DNA of 63,000 nt. Source: Owenia fusiformis (Eukaryota; Annelida; Polychaeta; Sabellida; Oweniidae). Location of the stretch: positions 1 to 63,000 of the forward strand of contig CAIIXF020000513.1 of the NCBI GenBank assembly GCA_903813345.2, given 5' to 3'. Shown in pieces: positions 40,201 through 50,704 of the stretch (positions are counted from its first letter, which is position 1; each line of letters starts with the position of its first letter). The notes below the pieces were generated by a model. The model searched no databases and was not told the origin of the DNA. It was given only the letters and a program-made list of their open reading frames with translations. The position numbers and the translations under genes are program-made.

Positions 40201-42140
40201 TTAATTGCCTATTTCTTTAAATTACAAAAATTGATTCTAGGCAAAATGTGCTTTCCAGATATAGCTCATTCAGCTCTGTACTACCTCCCCATCTCAAACT
40301 AGACACCTCCCAACACATCTAGCCATAGGTTCCAATTTTAGTCAATATCCCAGGAAAACATCTAATTGCAGAAAGGGGATGTGTAACTTTAATCATTCAT
40401 ATATCTGGAAAAAAGAGTCGAATCTACTTGCGGTTTGTATTATTTTACTAGAAAACAACTTGGGGTTACATTTTGGAGGAAATTACAATTGTAACTTAAA
40501 GGATGGGTCACTACTATCGCCCATTCTGGAGTACCACTTTTTTTTAATTTGGTCATATTTCTCAACTATTTCCAGTTTTTATTGGGACTTTCATTAATTT
40601 CATCCCTCTCAATGCGTTTGACAAAGTTTCATGTCACTATGGTCCATGCTTTTCCCCAAAAAGTGCTGAATAAGCATTTTTTCGCAAAAATTTACCCCGT
40701 GTTATTCAAATATGTGCATAAATTAGAGAAATTTATTGATTATTTTTCTAAATCACAAAAATTGATTCTAGGCAAAATGTGCTATCCAGATATAGCTCAA
40801 TCAGCTCTGTAATACCTCCCCAGATCAAACTAGACATCTCCCAACACATCCGTCATATGCTCCAACCAGGAGTCAACTTTTTGTTACTTTGGTCATATTT
40901 CTCCACTGTTTCCATGATTTTTATTGGAAATTTCACAAATTTTGCTCTAGAAGGCTAAATCATTAGCCATGACCTAACCCTAACCCCAACAATATCTCTA
41001 ACCCTAACTATAGCCTAAGCCAGAGCCTAACTCTAAACCTTAACCTGAACACCAACACTACCCCTAACCCTATCTATAGCCTAACCCTAACCCTAAGCCA
41101 GAGCCTAACCCTAACCCTAACCCCAACACTATTCCTAACCCTAACTACAGCCTAACCCTAAGCCAGAGTCTAACCCTAACCCCTAACCCTAACCCCTTAC
41201 CCCAACATTACCCCTAACCCTAACTATAGCCTAACCCTAAGCCAGAGCCTAACCCTAACCCCTAACTCTAACCTCAACACTACCCCTAACCCTAACTATA
41301 GCCTAACCCTAAGCTAGAGCCTAAGCCTAACCCCAACACTACCCCTAACCCTAACTATAGCCTTACCCTAAGCCAGGGCCTAACCCTAGCCCCAACACTA
41401 CCCTTAGCCCTAACTAAAGCCTAACCCTAAGCCCAAGCCTAACCCTAACCCCTAATCCTAACCTTGACTTAACCTTAAGTATTCAAATACAGTGTTCAGA
41501 ATGATCATTTATCAATTGGGAGACCTATAATTGGAAATGTGTGTTGTTTTGGTTTTCTTTGATGAATATTCCCCAGGGTAGAACAACAACTGGAGAAAAT
41601 GACCAATTTTTCTGTATCCTCCATACTAAATATTTCTCTGTAAACATTCAGAAGCAATAATAATGATTACAATTAGTTTATGTAATTGATAACACATGAA
41701 TTGTTCTATCATTTGACAAAGTTTAATGTCACGATGGTCTGTACTATTTCCCAAAAGTGTCGAATAAGCATTTTTTCGCAAAAATCTACCCCGTGTTATT
41801 AAATATGCGCATAAATAAGAGATATTAATTGCCTATTTCTTTAAATTACAAAAATTGATTCTAGGCAAAATGTGCTTTCCAGATATAGCTCATTCAGCTC
41901 TGTACTACCTCCCCATCTCAAACTAGACACCTCCCAACACATCTAGCCATAGGTTCCAATTTTAGTCAATATCCCAGGAAAACATCTAATTGCAGAAAGG
42001 GGATGTGTAACTTTAATCATTCATATATCTGGAAAAAAGAGTCGAATCTACTTGCGGTTTGTATTATTTTACTAGAAAACAACTTGGGGTTACATTTTGG
42101 AGGAAATTACAATTGTAACTTAAAGGATGGGTCACTACTA
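37269..42140. repeat. Three consecutive short units
   Basis: Units 37269-38892, 38893-40516 and 40517-42140 are each exactly 1624 bp and lack S at the identical junction. The run shows that short units are themselves tandemly amplified. Confidence 0.95.
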
Positions 42141-45013
42141 GGAGACACACAACCATTAGATCCTTCCGCCGAGTGGGAAGACGAATAGATGGCATTATAA
42201 AAACAAAAATATAGTCCAATTATTGTAATTACATTAGCATCACCAGTGGTTGGATTTTGGTAAGTACATGAATGAAAAAGTGTATGTGTGGACCAACTCT
42301 GAGACATGATTTGATGTGATTAAGGTGCATTTTCTTAAAAAAATTTGACCTTTTTGACCTGCCTCCATCTGTCAAAATCAGAATGACATTTTTTGACATT
42401 TTCTATAGATGGCGTCTTCAACAGGTGAGATCTTTTGATTTTCGTGGGGAGTTTTGATTCAAACTTTTTTGACTGACAGAGGACATACTGGGGTATGATG
42501 CAATGATAGCAAAACATGTCCACAAATCTTAGTTTTCTCTTGAAGACAGATCGTTTGTATGGGAATACGCATGTTATAACAATTAGTTGGGTTAACCCTA
42601 TTATCGCCCATTCTGGAGTACCACTTTTTTTTAATTTGGTCATATTTCTCAACTATTTCCAGTTTTTATTGGGACTTTCATTAATTTCATCCCTCTCAAT
42701 GCGTTTGACAAACACACACGGGAATTTCGCGTCATAATTATTCCTCCGCTTGGTGCGCTGTTGTGCATAGCAACGTCCTATGCAACGTGTATAAACATCG
42801 CGCGGACGTATAAGTACAACCCGTCAGTTTTTCATGTTTGCAATGAAATTTTCTATTCAGATAGGTGTTTTAAACTATGATTTTCTTTCATAATATATAT
42901 TGTTAAATAGGCATGATACATATCATCGTGTTTCTAAAGAATTGCTTATTTTAATCCTGTTTATTTCAAGTTGATAGGTTCAATATTAGTAAAGTTACGG
43001 CTTCACTATGGAGGGGCAATTTCTTCGTAAACTAAAAACCGCATCGTCAGCAAAGATTTGACGAAAACACAACATTTTTGCGCCGGTGGCATTTTTTCAT
43101 TTATGGATGAATCTTTATCAAATTTGAAACACGTTTGAGCTAAATATACAAATTGTGTCTTGGCCGAGGCGGAATTTTAAAATTCAAATTACAATTAGAG
43201 AAAAATAGCTAACCAGTGTCAAGTTTTATCGCTGATTTTCGAAAAAAATATGATGTTATTCCTTATACAGTTGGAAGAAAACGAATTGTTTAAACTGCTC
43301 AGGATAAAAATATATTAATCCAGATACATGCAAGCTTTATATACAAATCATTACATACGTTAAAGGGCATCATCAACTACTAGAAAATCGTGTGTAAAGT
43401 TGGACAATGTTTGACCCAAATTGACCGGCAAAATGGCCGCGCGCTCGCAGCGCCTCTAGCGGAGGAATAATTATGACGCGAAATTCCCGGGTGTGAAAGT
43501 TTCATGTCACTATGGTCCATGCTTTTCCCCAAAAAGTGCTGAATAAGCATTTTTTCGCAAAAATTTACCCCGTGTTATTCAAATATGTGCATAAATTAGA
43601 GAAATTTATTGATTATTTTTCTAAATCACAAAAATTGATTCTAGGCAAAATGTGCTATCCAGATATAGCTCAATCAGCTCTGTAATACCTCCCCAGATCA
43701 AACTAGACATCTCCCAACACATCCGTCATATGCTCCAACCAGGAGTCAACTTTTTGTTACTTTGGTCATATTTCTCCACTGTTTCCATGATTTTTATTGG
43801 AAATTTCACAAATTTTGCTCTAGAAGGCTAAATCATTAGCCATGACCTAACCCTAACCCCAACAATATCTCTAACCCTAACTATAGCCTAAGCCAGAGCC
43901 TAACTCTAAACCTTAACCTGAACACCAACACTACCCCTAACCCTATCTATAGCCTAACCCTAACCCTAAGCCAGAGCCTAACCCTAACCCTAACCCCAAC
44001 ACTATTCCTAACCCTAACTACAGCCTAACCCTAAGCCAGAGTCTAACCCTAACCCCTAACCCTAACCCCTTACCCCAACATTACCCCTAACCCTAACTAT
44101 AGCCTAACCCTAAGCCAGAGCCTAACCCTAACCCCTAACTCTAACCTCAACACTACCCCTAACCCTAACTATAGCCTAACCCTAAGCTAGAGCCTAAGCC
44201 TAACCCCAACACTACCCCTAACCCTAACTATAGCCTTACCCTAAGCCAGGGCCTAACCCTAGCCCCAACACTACCCTTAGCCCTAACTAAAGCCTAACCC
44301 TAAGCCCAAGCCTAACCCTAACCCCTAATCCTAACCTTGACTTAACCTTAAGTATTCAAATACAGTGTTCAGAATGATCATTTATCAATTGGGAGACCTA
44401 TAATTGGAAATGTGTGTTGTTTTGGTTTTCTTTGATGAATATTCCCCAGGGTAGAACAACAACTGGAGAAAATGACCAATTTTTCTGTATCCTCCATACT
44501 AAATATTTCTCTGTAAACATTCAGAAGCAATAATAATGATTACAATTAGTTTATGTAATTGATAACACATGAATTGTTCTATCATTTGACAAAGTTTAAT
44601 GTCACGATGGTCTGTACTATTTCCCAAAAGTGTCGAATAAGCATTTTTTCGCAAAAATCTACCCCGTGTTATTAAATATGCGCATAAATAAGAGATATTA
44701 ATTGCCTATTTCTTTAAATTACAAAAATTGATTCTAGGCAAAATGTGCTTTCCAGATATAGCTCATTCAGCTCTGTACTACCTCCCCATCTCAAACTAGA
44801 CACCTCCCAACACATCTAGCCATAGGTTCCAATTTTAGTCAATATCCCAGGAAAACATCTAATTGCAGAAAGGGGATGTGTAACTTTAATCATTCATATA
44901 TCTGGAAAAAAGAGTCGAATCTACTTGCGGTTTGTATTATTTTACTAGAAAACAACTTGGGGTTACATTTTGGAGGAAATTACAATTGTAACTTAAAGGA
45001 TGGGTCACTACTA
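42141..45013. repeat. Last long unit, interrupted by a TIR element
   Basis: Length 2873 bp equals 2087 plus 786 (783-bp element plus a 3-bp target duplication), so the unit is otherwise complete. Confidence 0.95.
42713..43495. mobile_element. 783-bp non-autonomous TIR element, probably CACTA/CMC type
   Basis: Termini at 42713-42749 and 43459-43495 are inverted repeats of 37 bp with one mismatch, starting CACAC[A/C]CGGGAATTTCGCG. The target AAA is duplicated on both sides (42710-42712 and 43496-43498), and removing element plus one AAA restores the unit exactly. CAC termini with a 3-bp duplication are typical of the CACTA/Mirage/Chapaev (CMC) group; that superfamily call is from memory. No transposase frame is present, so the element must have been mobilised in trans. 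It occurs in only one of 22 units, so it inserted after or late in the amplification. Confidence 0.9.
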
Positions 45014-45473
45014 GGAGACACACAACCATTAGATCCTTCCGCCGAGTGGGAAGACGAATAGATGGCATTATAAAAACAAAAATATAGTCCAATTATTGTA
45101 ATTACATTAGCATCACCAGTGGTTGGATTTTGGTAAGTACATGAATGAAAAAGTGTATGTGTGGACCAACTCTGAGACATGATTTGATGTGATTAAGGTG
45201 CATTTTCTTAAAAAAATTTGACCTTTTTGACCTGCCTCCATCTGTCAAAATCAGAATGACATTTTTTGACATTTTCTATAGATGGCGTCTTCAACAGGTG
45301 AGATCTTTTGATTTTCGTGGGGAGTTTTGATTCAAACTTTTTTGACTGACAGAGGACATACTGGGGTATGATGCAATGATAGCAAAACATGTCCACAAAT
45401 CTTAGTTTTCTCTTGAAGACAGATCGTTTGTATGGGAATACGCATGTTATAACAATTAGTTGGGTTAACCCTA
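45014..45473. repeat. Terminal S segment closing the array
   Basis: The array ends with a full S and no following C. Identity is lost after GGTTAACCCTA, where internal copies read TTATCGCCC and the flank reads AGTGGCCC. With the first S at 626 this gives the S-(C-S)n architecture. Confidence 0.93.
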
Positions 45474-45780
45474 AGTGGCCCATTCAGTGCTGAATATAGG
45501 TCAACAAGATACTAGTGTACATATCCTTTCTTGCCCTGGTTATCATTTCATTTTGTTTAGTATACATATTGTACTAAGCCCCGGGCATCAAATTGGTCTT
45601 GCCAATTTATATTGTACGGAATAAACAAACGATCACATTTGAAGTTGTCATTAATACCCATTAAAATGTATTCTTATTTCCAATTAAGGATTGGGGTTTA
45701 CCAATATAACAAGCAAATTGTCTGTATCAAATATGGACTCCGGAACCATCCTAGAACATAGCTAAAATCAATCACGTAAT
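45474..45780. other. Right flank of the array; possible old retroelement tail
   Basis: Unique-looking AT-rich DNA. AGCCCCGGGC, TTGTACGG and AATAAA (45620-45625) followed by CAAACG could be the 3' end of an old non-LTR element or of a transcript, but nothing proves it. No coding frame is supported. Confidence 0.3.
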
Positions 45781-45799
45781 GAGGGACGTGTAATCACTC

Positions 45800-46070
45800 A
45801 TCTACACGTAAAAACCTGTAACTTTTACGCTTACCTGTAGAAAGTAGACTAATCTGACGTCATTTTCCTGCGCGCGCACAGAAGTACACGTTTATGCTTT
45901 ATTGAATACGCGTCTGTAAATTGCACGAATATGATAATCTCATGTAAAAACCTGTAAACTTCACACTGGCCCACAGGAAATAAACAAATCTGACGTCATT
46001 TATCTGCGCGCGCATTGAAGTTCACGTTCAAGTTTTGTTCAATACGTGTAGCTTAACCTCTCTAGTTGTC
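45800..46070. repeat. 136-bp direct duplication carrying TGACGTCA next to GCGCGCGC
   Basis: ACGTAAAAACCTGTAA, AATCTGACGTCATTT, CTGCGCGCGCA and a TTGAATACG/TTCAATACG tail occur twice, offset by 136 bp. The palindrome TGACGTCA (the consensus cAMP-response element) lies at 45855-45862 and 45991-45998, each followed within about 10 bp by a GC-alternating run. CpG density is well above the surroundings. It may be a promoter-proximal region or a CpG-rich repeat; no transcript start is visible. Confidence 0.7.
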
Positions 46071-46371
46071 TATCAACGTCGCCAAAATGTCAAAGGTCAA
46101 AGCCTCGCTTTGGTAATGAGAAAATTAAAATGAAAATAAACACTAATCGCTGCAATTCTCGTTGTTATCGTGTGTTCGTGGATATTCCAAGGGTAAACCA
46201 GTGTGGTAAGTAATTTAGAGGTACCTGTAGTCAAGTAGTGTATGAATAGAATAGAGTAAAGCTCGACGAACGTAAAAAATAAACGCCGATATATCATTTT
46301 TCCAACATTCTTTTCAACTTTCAAGATCGAAGATGAAGATTTCATTTGAAATTATCAGTTCAAATTTCCCG

Positions 46372-46481
46372 CCGGTTAACCGACTTTAACCGGTAAAAAC
46401 ACCCGGTTAACCGGTTAATGCTCAAGCAGTTAATTGACACCACTACCGGGTAACCGGGTGACCGGGTACTAAACGTTCCTA
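46372..46481. repeat. CCGGTTAACCGG palindromes and left arm of an inverted repeat
   Basis: Palindromic CCGGTTAACCG at 46372-46382 and CCGGTTAACCGG at 46403-46414 precede the arm at 46445-46481 (ACCGGGTAACCGGGT, GACCGGGTAC, AACGTTCCTA). Confidence 0.75.
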
Positions 46482-47343
46482 GAACTTTTTTTATTTATAA
46501 AGCTGGATCTGGACGATACATGTATGTTACTTTCGACGTCACGTTTTGAGGTTATTTTACATCTTAAGAACGTTTTGACAACGTTAACTTTTAACGTTAA
46601 CATAACGTCGGTAGTGAACCGATTAAGTGAGAACATATTGACGTCTTTGTAACGTTTCCTTGACTCACAAATATTTGAAGCCATTTCCACAATGTTGAAA
46701 TTCAACCATCCATCGACGTTTTGCTGAATATTTAAATAACATCAGATCAATACGGTCCATGAACGTCATTATTGACGTCACGTTTTGAGGTTATTTCAAA
46801 TCGAAAAACGTTTCGACAACGTTAAATTTTAACGTTAACAATACGTCAGAAATGAACCGACTTAATAAGAACACAAAGGTTTTGTCATGTTTTTTTCAAC
46901 CAACAAATATTTTGATATTAAAAGCCTGTTTTAACAACATTGAATTTTAACGTTTGAGTTATGTCACATATGGACCAATGTAGTAAAAAATCAAATGTTC
47001 CTGTTTGTTATGTTTTCCACACTAACGAACTTTACGGACACGTTACAACAACGTTCTTTTTATACCATCAATAGATGTGTTAAGAACGAAAATGTGCAAC
47101 GTCTTCTAGGAACTTATATCATTATGCTACTTATGAGCTGGATTGCTGGATCGATTATTTTTAAAAGTGCTCTGTCTCGTATAGGGTAAAAATATCGAAC
47201 AGCAGTGCACTCGGTAGGCTATTTAAAGTCTGTCAAGTCAATTCGCTACTATACATATATCGGGGGGAAATGTGGAACTTTGAAAGTTGGTAACCCGGTA
47301 GGAACGTTAAGTACCCGGTCGACCGAGTACCCGGTTACCCGGT
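46445..47343. mobile_element. ~0.9-kb AACGTT-rich inverted-repeat element
   Basis: Arms at 46445-46481 and 47299-47343 are inverted copies differing by an 8-bp gap and a few bases. The interior contains a diverged direct repeat with a period of about 239 bp (GACGTCACGTTTTGAGGTTATTT-like at 46535 and 46774), and a decayed third copy follows from about 46930. The palindrome AACGTT occurs around ten times, far above chance for AT-rich DNA. It has no coding frame and looks like a MITE or foldback element of no superfamily I can name; no clear target duplication was found. Confidence 0.65.
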
Positions 47344-47537
47344 TTTTACACAAACCCTTCAACTTTTGCAGACTGCAGATTACCGTTAGAAAATATGTGC
47401 GGGAAAGATGAAAGTTTTTAAATGTTTCCTCAAAGTTCAATTACTAGTATCGTTCAATATTACTGTCTTCAAATCTCTTCACTCCCTAATGGAATGCTAT
47501 AGATCTCTGTACAGTCTGAGTAATAAGATTAACTTAC

Positions 47538-47696
47538 CCAGACCATGGCGTAGAATAATGGAAATAGCGTCATGAATCCCGGGACAATGAATCTCGGATC
47601 CAAGTACGTCATTAAATGGTCGAAAATCAAAATATTGACAAAATAATAAAAGGCCGAAAGATTATGCGGCAAATATTGAAACGGGGTCGTCAACAT
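47538..47696 (-). CDS. Candidate exon of an unrecognised multi-pass membrane protein
   Basis: On the minus strand an ATG (47696-47694) opens 53 codons, MLTTPFQYLPHNLSAFYYF followed by two hydrophobic segments (about residues 18-33 and 38-53, the latter containing FMTLFPLFYAMVW). The frame ends in phase 0 at a consensus-like 5' splice site, TGG|GTAAGTTAAT, with exon edge at 47538. The frame also stays open upstream of the ATG for at least 20 codons, so the true exon may start at an acceptor near 47712 instead. Against it, part of the sequence (AAAAGGCCGAAAGAT and ATCCGTTGAATCC on the plus strand) recurs about 213 bp away at 47862-47950 in a non-coding state, so the stretch may be repeat DNA that happens to read well. 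No partner exon was identified. Confidence 0.35.
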
Positions 47697-47985
47697 ATTG
47701 TATAAGCTTTGATCTCTTAGAATCCGTTGAATCCTTAGCGATTGGAGTTGTTTAGATCACTAAACGAATGATATTAAATGATGAGGATTTGTGTTTTTTC
47801 AAAGTTTATAATGGCGGCCAATGGGAAATTTTAGCAAAATATCCCGAAAATTAAATCATTAAAAGGCCGAAAGATCTGTAGATGGATTTTGCTGTTTTAT
47901 ATATCAAAATGAACACTTCGTTGGGTCTAACAAGGATCCGTTGAATCCTAAGAAAATAAATGATCGGCTCAAAAGTTAAGATTTT
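47620..47985. repeat. Diverged ~213-bp tandem duplication
   Basis: TAAAAGGCCGAAAGAT at about 47649 and 47862, and ATCCGTTGAATCCT at about 47723 and 47937, keep the same spacing in both copies. It overlaps the candidate membrane-protein exon. Confidence 0.6.
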
Positions 47986-48074
47986 AAATTTTGATGAAGA
48001 CTGCTCTCCATTGAAATCTTTGGACCATGAAATGTCGATTTACGCGCATGCGTTTTGACATTAGAGAGGTTAAT

Positions 48075-48700
48075 TAAGCCATAGATCCCGGACAGATTCT
48101 TTTGTAGTAGGATCAGTTGCTCAATAATATTTCCTCAAGATGAGACACCTCAGAAAATTTCAAATTTTAAAATGACGATTCTGGAGCCATTTCTGAAAAA
48201 TATGAGAGAAATCATACCTCATTCGAAGGGTCTTGTTATTCTTTACCTTTTTTATCACCAATGGCCGTTATTCAAGCAATACTGCGTTGATAAGAGGCCA
48301 AAACAGTGATATTTTATCGCCGGACTCTTGTCTGTCCAAATCTGAATGTTGCTCCCGTGGTTCCAGAAATGTGACGTCATCATTACAATGATATTTGGAC
48401 ACACAAGAGTCCGGATTTCGTGAAAAATATTCGCCGTATTGAAAGTCAAATAACTGCATCCATAGGTTATTTACTCGAACCAAACAAGTAGAAATAGAAA
48501 GATGAAGATCTCAGCTATAAAATAAGTGCAAAATCTGTCACGGGGAAACAGGTACCATTTTGTATAAGGAACGTTTTGAAAGGTGGTCACTTTTTTCCGA
48601 AATTTTCCAATTTAGTGTCGTATCTTCTGTATTATTCTTTGAGCCTATGATCCTACTACAAAACGATCTGGCCAATATCTGTGAATTAAGCAACATTACT
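48075..48700. repeat. Imperfect large foldback
   Basis: TTTTGTAGTAGGATCA near 48100 is inverted near 48655 (TGATCCTACTACAAAA-like), with further inverted matches (GCTCAATAATA / TATTATTCTTTGAGC). The midpoint coincides with the tight hairpin at 48320-48414, so the two may form one symmetrical structure. Intermediate parts of the arms are poorly matched. Confidence 0.5.
48320..48414. repeat. Hairpin with 22-bp arms
   Basis: CCGGACTCTTGT...GTCCAAAT at 48320-48341 pairs with 48393-48414, with one or two mismatches. The 51-base loop includes TGACGTCAT. Confidence 0.85.
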
Positions 48701-48900
48701 TTTTCACAACGTAAACCGCGAACGGGAAGGCGCGCACAGGTTTTTCTCAAGATGTGACGTCATATTGTTCTACTTATTTCCCGGTTTACGTACATCCAAA
48801 CGTGAAAAATCAAAGTCTAGGTACGTCGTTCCGTAAAAGATTTTTCATACTTTATCAAGTTCGTATTTTTCTTTCAATATCTGAAGGAAAAATAGCCAAA

Positions 48901-49010
48901 GACAAAGAATTTCATCCTGGTTGCAGCGAGAAGACGGACCGGTTCGGGGCAATCTGCTTGCAGCGAGAAGACGGACCGGTTCGGGGCAATAGCTGATGAA
49001 GTTCTTTGTC
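48901..49010. repeat. Inverted repeat enclosing two 37-bp direct repeats
   Basis: GACAAAGAATTTCATC (48901-48916) is inverted at 48995-49010 with one mismatch. Between the arms, TTGCAGCGAGAAGACGGACC...GGGGCAAT occurs twice, starting at 48921 and 48958 (period 37). Confidence 0.8.
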
Positions 49011-49182
49011 ACAAAGTTTGGCATTTTTTATAAAATCAAACGCGCGTCATTGAAACTCACAAGATGTAAATAGCATGTCATTTACATCATACCTTGATGG
49101 GGAAAAATAGATCTTATATGTTAGAAGTACTAAATAAAAGTTATCGTGAAAATGAGACAGTCGTTCTCGAGAGAGCCCTCAC

Positions 49183-49250
49183 AAAAAGATCAAGGGTTTT
49201 CGATAGTAGTACTACCAATGATCAACACCTTGTTCAAGGTGTTGTTCTTC
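49183..49250. repeat. Left subterminal zone with a perfect 22-bp palindrome
   Basis: CAACACCTTG-TT-CAAGGTGTTG at 49223-49244 is a perfect hairpin. The word CAAGGTGTTGA recurs near the right end (59480) and in several right-array units (around 55195, 56760 and 57063), tying both sides to one family. Confidence 0.75.
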
Positions 49251-49380
49251 CATAGTCTTGCAACTAATGTTTTCCCTTGACCTTGTCAATGTGTTTAAAT
49301 TTGTGTTGTTTTTCTAGTGTTGTGGAATGTCAAGGCATAGAAATATTTCTACCATAGTACAGTGTCAACACAATGAAAAA

Positions 49381-49465
49381 CTTTAGTTCCACGACTTCTA
49401 AATAGAGGTCAACAATGTTTGATTTTAGTTGCCCTGAACTACCAAATAGAGGTCAGTAATGTTAA
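49381..49465. repeat. Short duplication, period about 45 bp
   Basis: AAATAGAGGTCA...AATGTT occurs at about 49400 and 49444 with similar flanks. Confidence 0.5.
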
Positions 49466-50288
49466 ATAAGAATTTGTCATATGAAGTAGTCATATTAGCA
49501 GTAATAAAGCTCAAACTAATTATAATTCAAATGTGGAATGTGCTACTATAATTGAATGTAACCTTTTCATCCAGTTGTCATTGATGAAATAGAGAAATAT
49601 TTTTTTTTTATTTCACCTTAAACAGTCGAAAGTTCAGACTACTCACCTAATATAAGTGCTGTTGAGATTTTTGTGAAAACATGCTGAATAGTTTTTGTAC
49701 TAATCATTCATAAAAGGTTTTAAATTTATCTTCGGTATCATGGTAATGATTTAAGAACAAGCTCAGGTGGACTACACATAATTACACATACTCTTATGAT
49801 TTGACAAACTGGACATTTTGATCTTTAGGCATATTAGATGCCATATCACTGAGTGTTCTAATTAACATAAAATGAGTAAAGTAATAATCAGATGACCACT
49901 TATTTATGGCATTGTGTCCATAATTTTCCTAAATTAAGCAAACTGATTGACCACACATGCATGGTTTAAAAAGGTTTTGATTCCAAAGTAAAGTGATGGC
50001 TGAAGAGCAAAAACAAGTTTCTACAGATTTCAATGTCAAGGCAATGTACAATGGTAGTCCGGTCAATGCAGTAATACATGAATGAGGGAGGGGGGACTTG
50101 TGAGATTTTGTTTGTTAACACAAATGAAGCAATATAGATTTGTGACACCTCTACTCATTACTGTATTACTTCATTTTCTGACTATATTGAAATGCAGGTC
50201 AAATATTTTTGGGGTCGAGCCATAAAAAGCGTGTGGGTCAGGTATATAAAGCATTTTACAATAATACAGAATTCTTTCCTGGGTGTAC

Positions 50289-50350
50289 TGACCCAACCCA
50301 AAATTGATAAGTCATTGTTTGTGACCCGATTCGGGTCGACTTTGGGTTGG
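50289..50350. repeat. Nested hairpin in the left array
   Basis: CCAACCCAAA (50293-50302) pairs with TTTGGGTTGG (50341-50350). Between them GACCCGATTCGGGTC (50323-50337) is itself palindromic. Confidence 0.75.
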
Positions 50351-50704
50351 TGTGACACATCTAGTCTAGTAATGAGCGAGAGGGATCTTATGAGATTCTG
50401 ATTATGTATTGTGAACATAAGTCTAGCAATATAGATATCGATGCTTGTTTCTGTGGATCTCAATGTCTACACTTTGTAAAACGGTAGTTGGACAATGCAG
50501 TATAATGATAAAGTAATGAAGGAGGGAGAACTCATGAGATTTTGATTATTTCTCATAAGTCAATATGGATATAAATCACTGTCATTTTTTTTTTCATTTT
50601 AATGTCTACACATTGTACAATGGTAGTAGGACATGCAATGAGGGAGGGGGAATTTTCTATACTTTTAATCATCAAATGTGTTCTTGATCAGCATACAATT
50701 TTTA

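Larger units (their letters stand above)
625..45473. repeat. Megasatellite array (S-C)n-S, 2087/1624-bp units with degenerate telomeric cores
   Basis: About 44.8 kb of head-to-tail repeats that look essentially identical from copy to copy. Two modules exist: S (463 bp) and C (1624 bp). Segment S starts at 626, 2713, 4801, 6888, 8975, 11062, 13149, 15236, 17323, 19410, 21497, 23584, 25671, 27758, 31469, 35181, 42141 and 45014. C occurs 22 times. Five C copies follow another C directly, with no S. The only differences noticed between copies are the presence or absence of S, a 6- versus 7-T run, and one 783-bp insertion. Near-identity implies recent amplification or strong homogenisation. The true copy number depends on how the assembly was made. 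Confidence 0.97.
46053..48073. mobile_element. Possible TTAA-flanked element
   Basis: TTAACCTCTCTA at 46053-46064 is the reverse complement of TAGAGAGGTTAA at 48062-48073, so an interval starting CCTCTCTA is bracketed by TTAA on both sides. TTAA target duplications are characteristic of piggyBac and Kolobok elements. The match is only 12 bp and could be chance; no transposase frame is seen. Confidence 0.25.

Noticed and set aside
625-45473. CRISPR array
   Set aside because: Units are 1.6-2.1 kb with no short repeat-spacer alternation and no cas-like genes, in an intron-bearing animal-like sequence.
625-45473. Helitron-type origin of the array
   Set aside because: CTAG occurs at a unit junction, but there is no convincing TC start, no 3' subterminal hairpin followed by CTRR, and no Rep/helicase frame.
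820-45483. Recurring 61-127-codon frames in every satellite unit, on both strands, as real genes
   Set aside because: The repetition only reflects near-identical DNA. The frames have no recognisable domain, overlap on opposite strands, and several change length with the 7-T variant or the loss of S.
48538-48757. Overlapping 65-70-codon frames on both strands
   Set aside because: They lie in the arm of a foldback repeat and mirror each other; neither has a recognisable motif.
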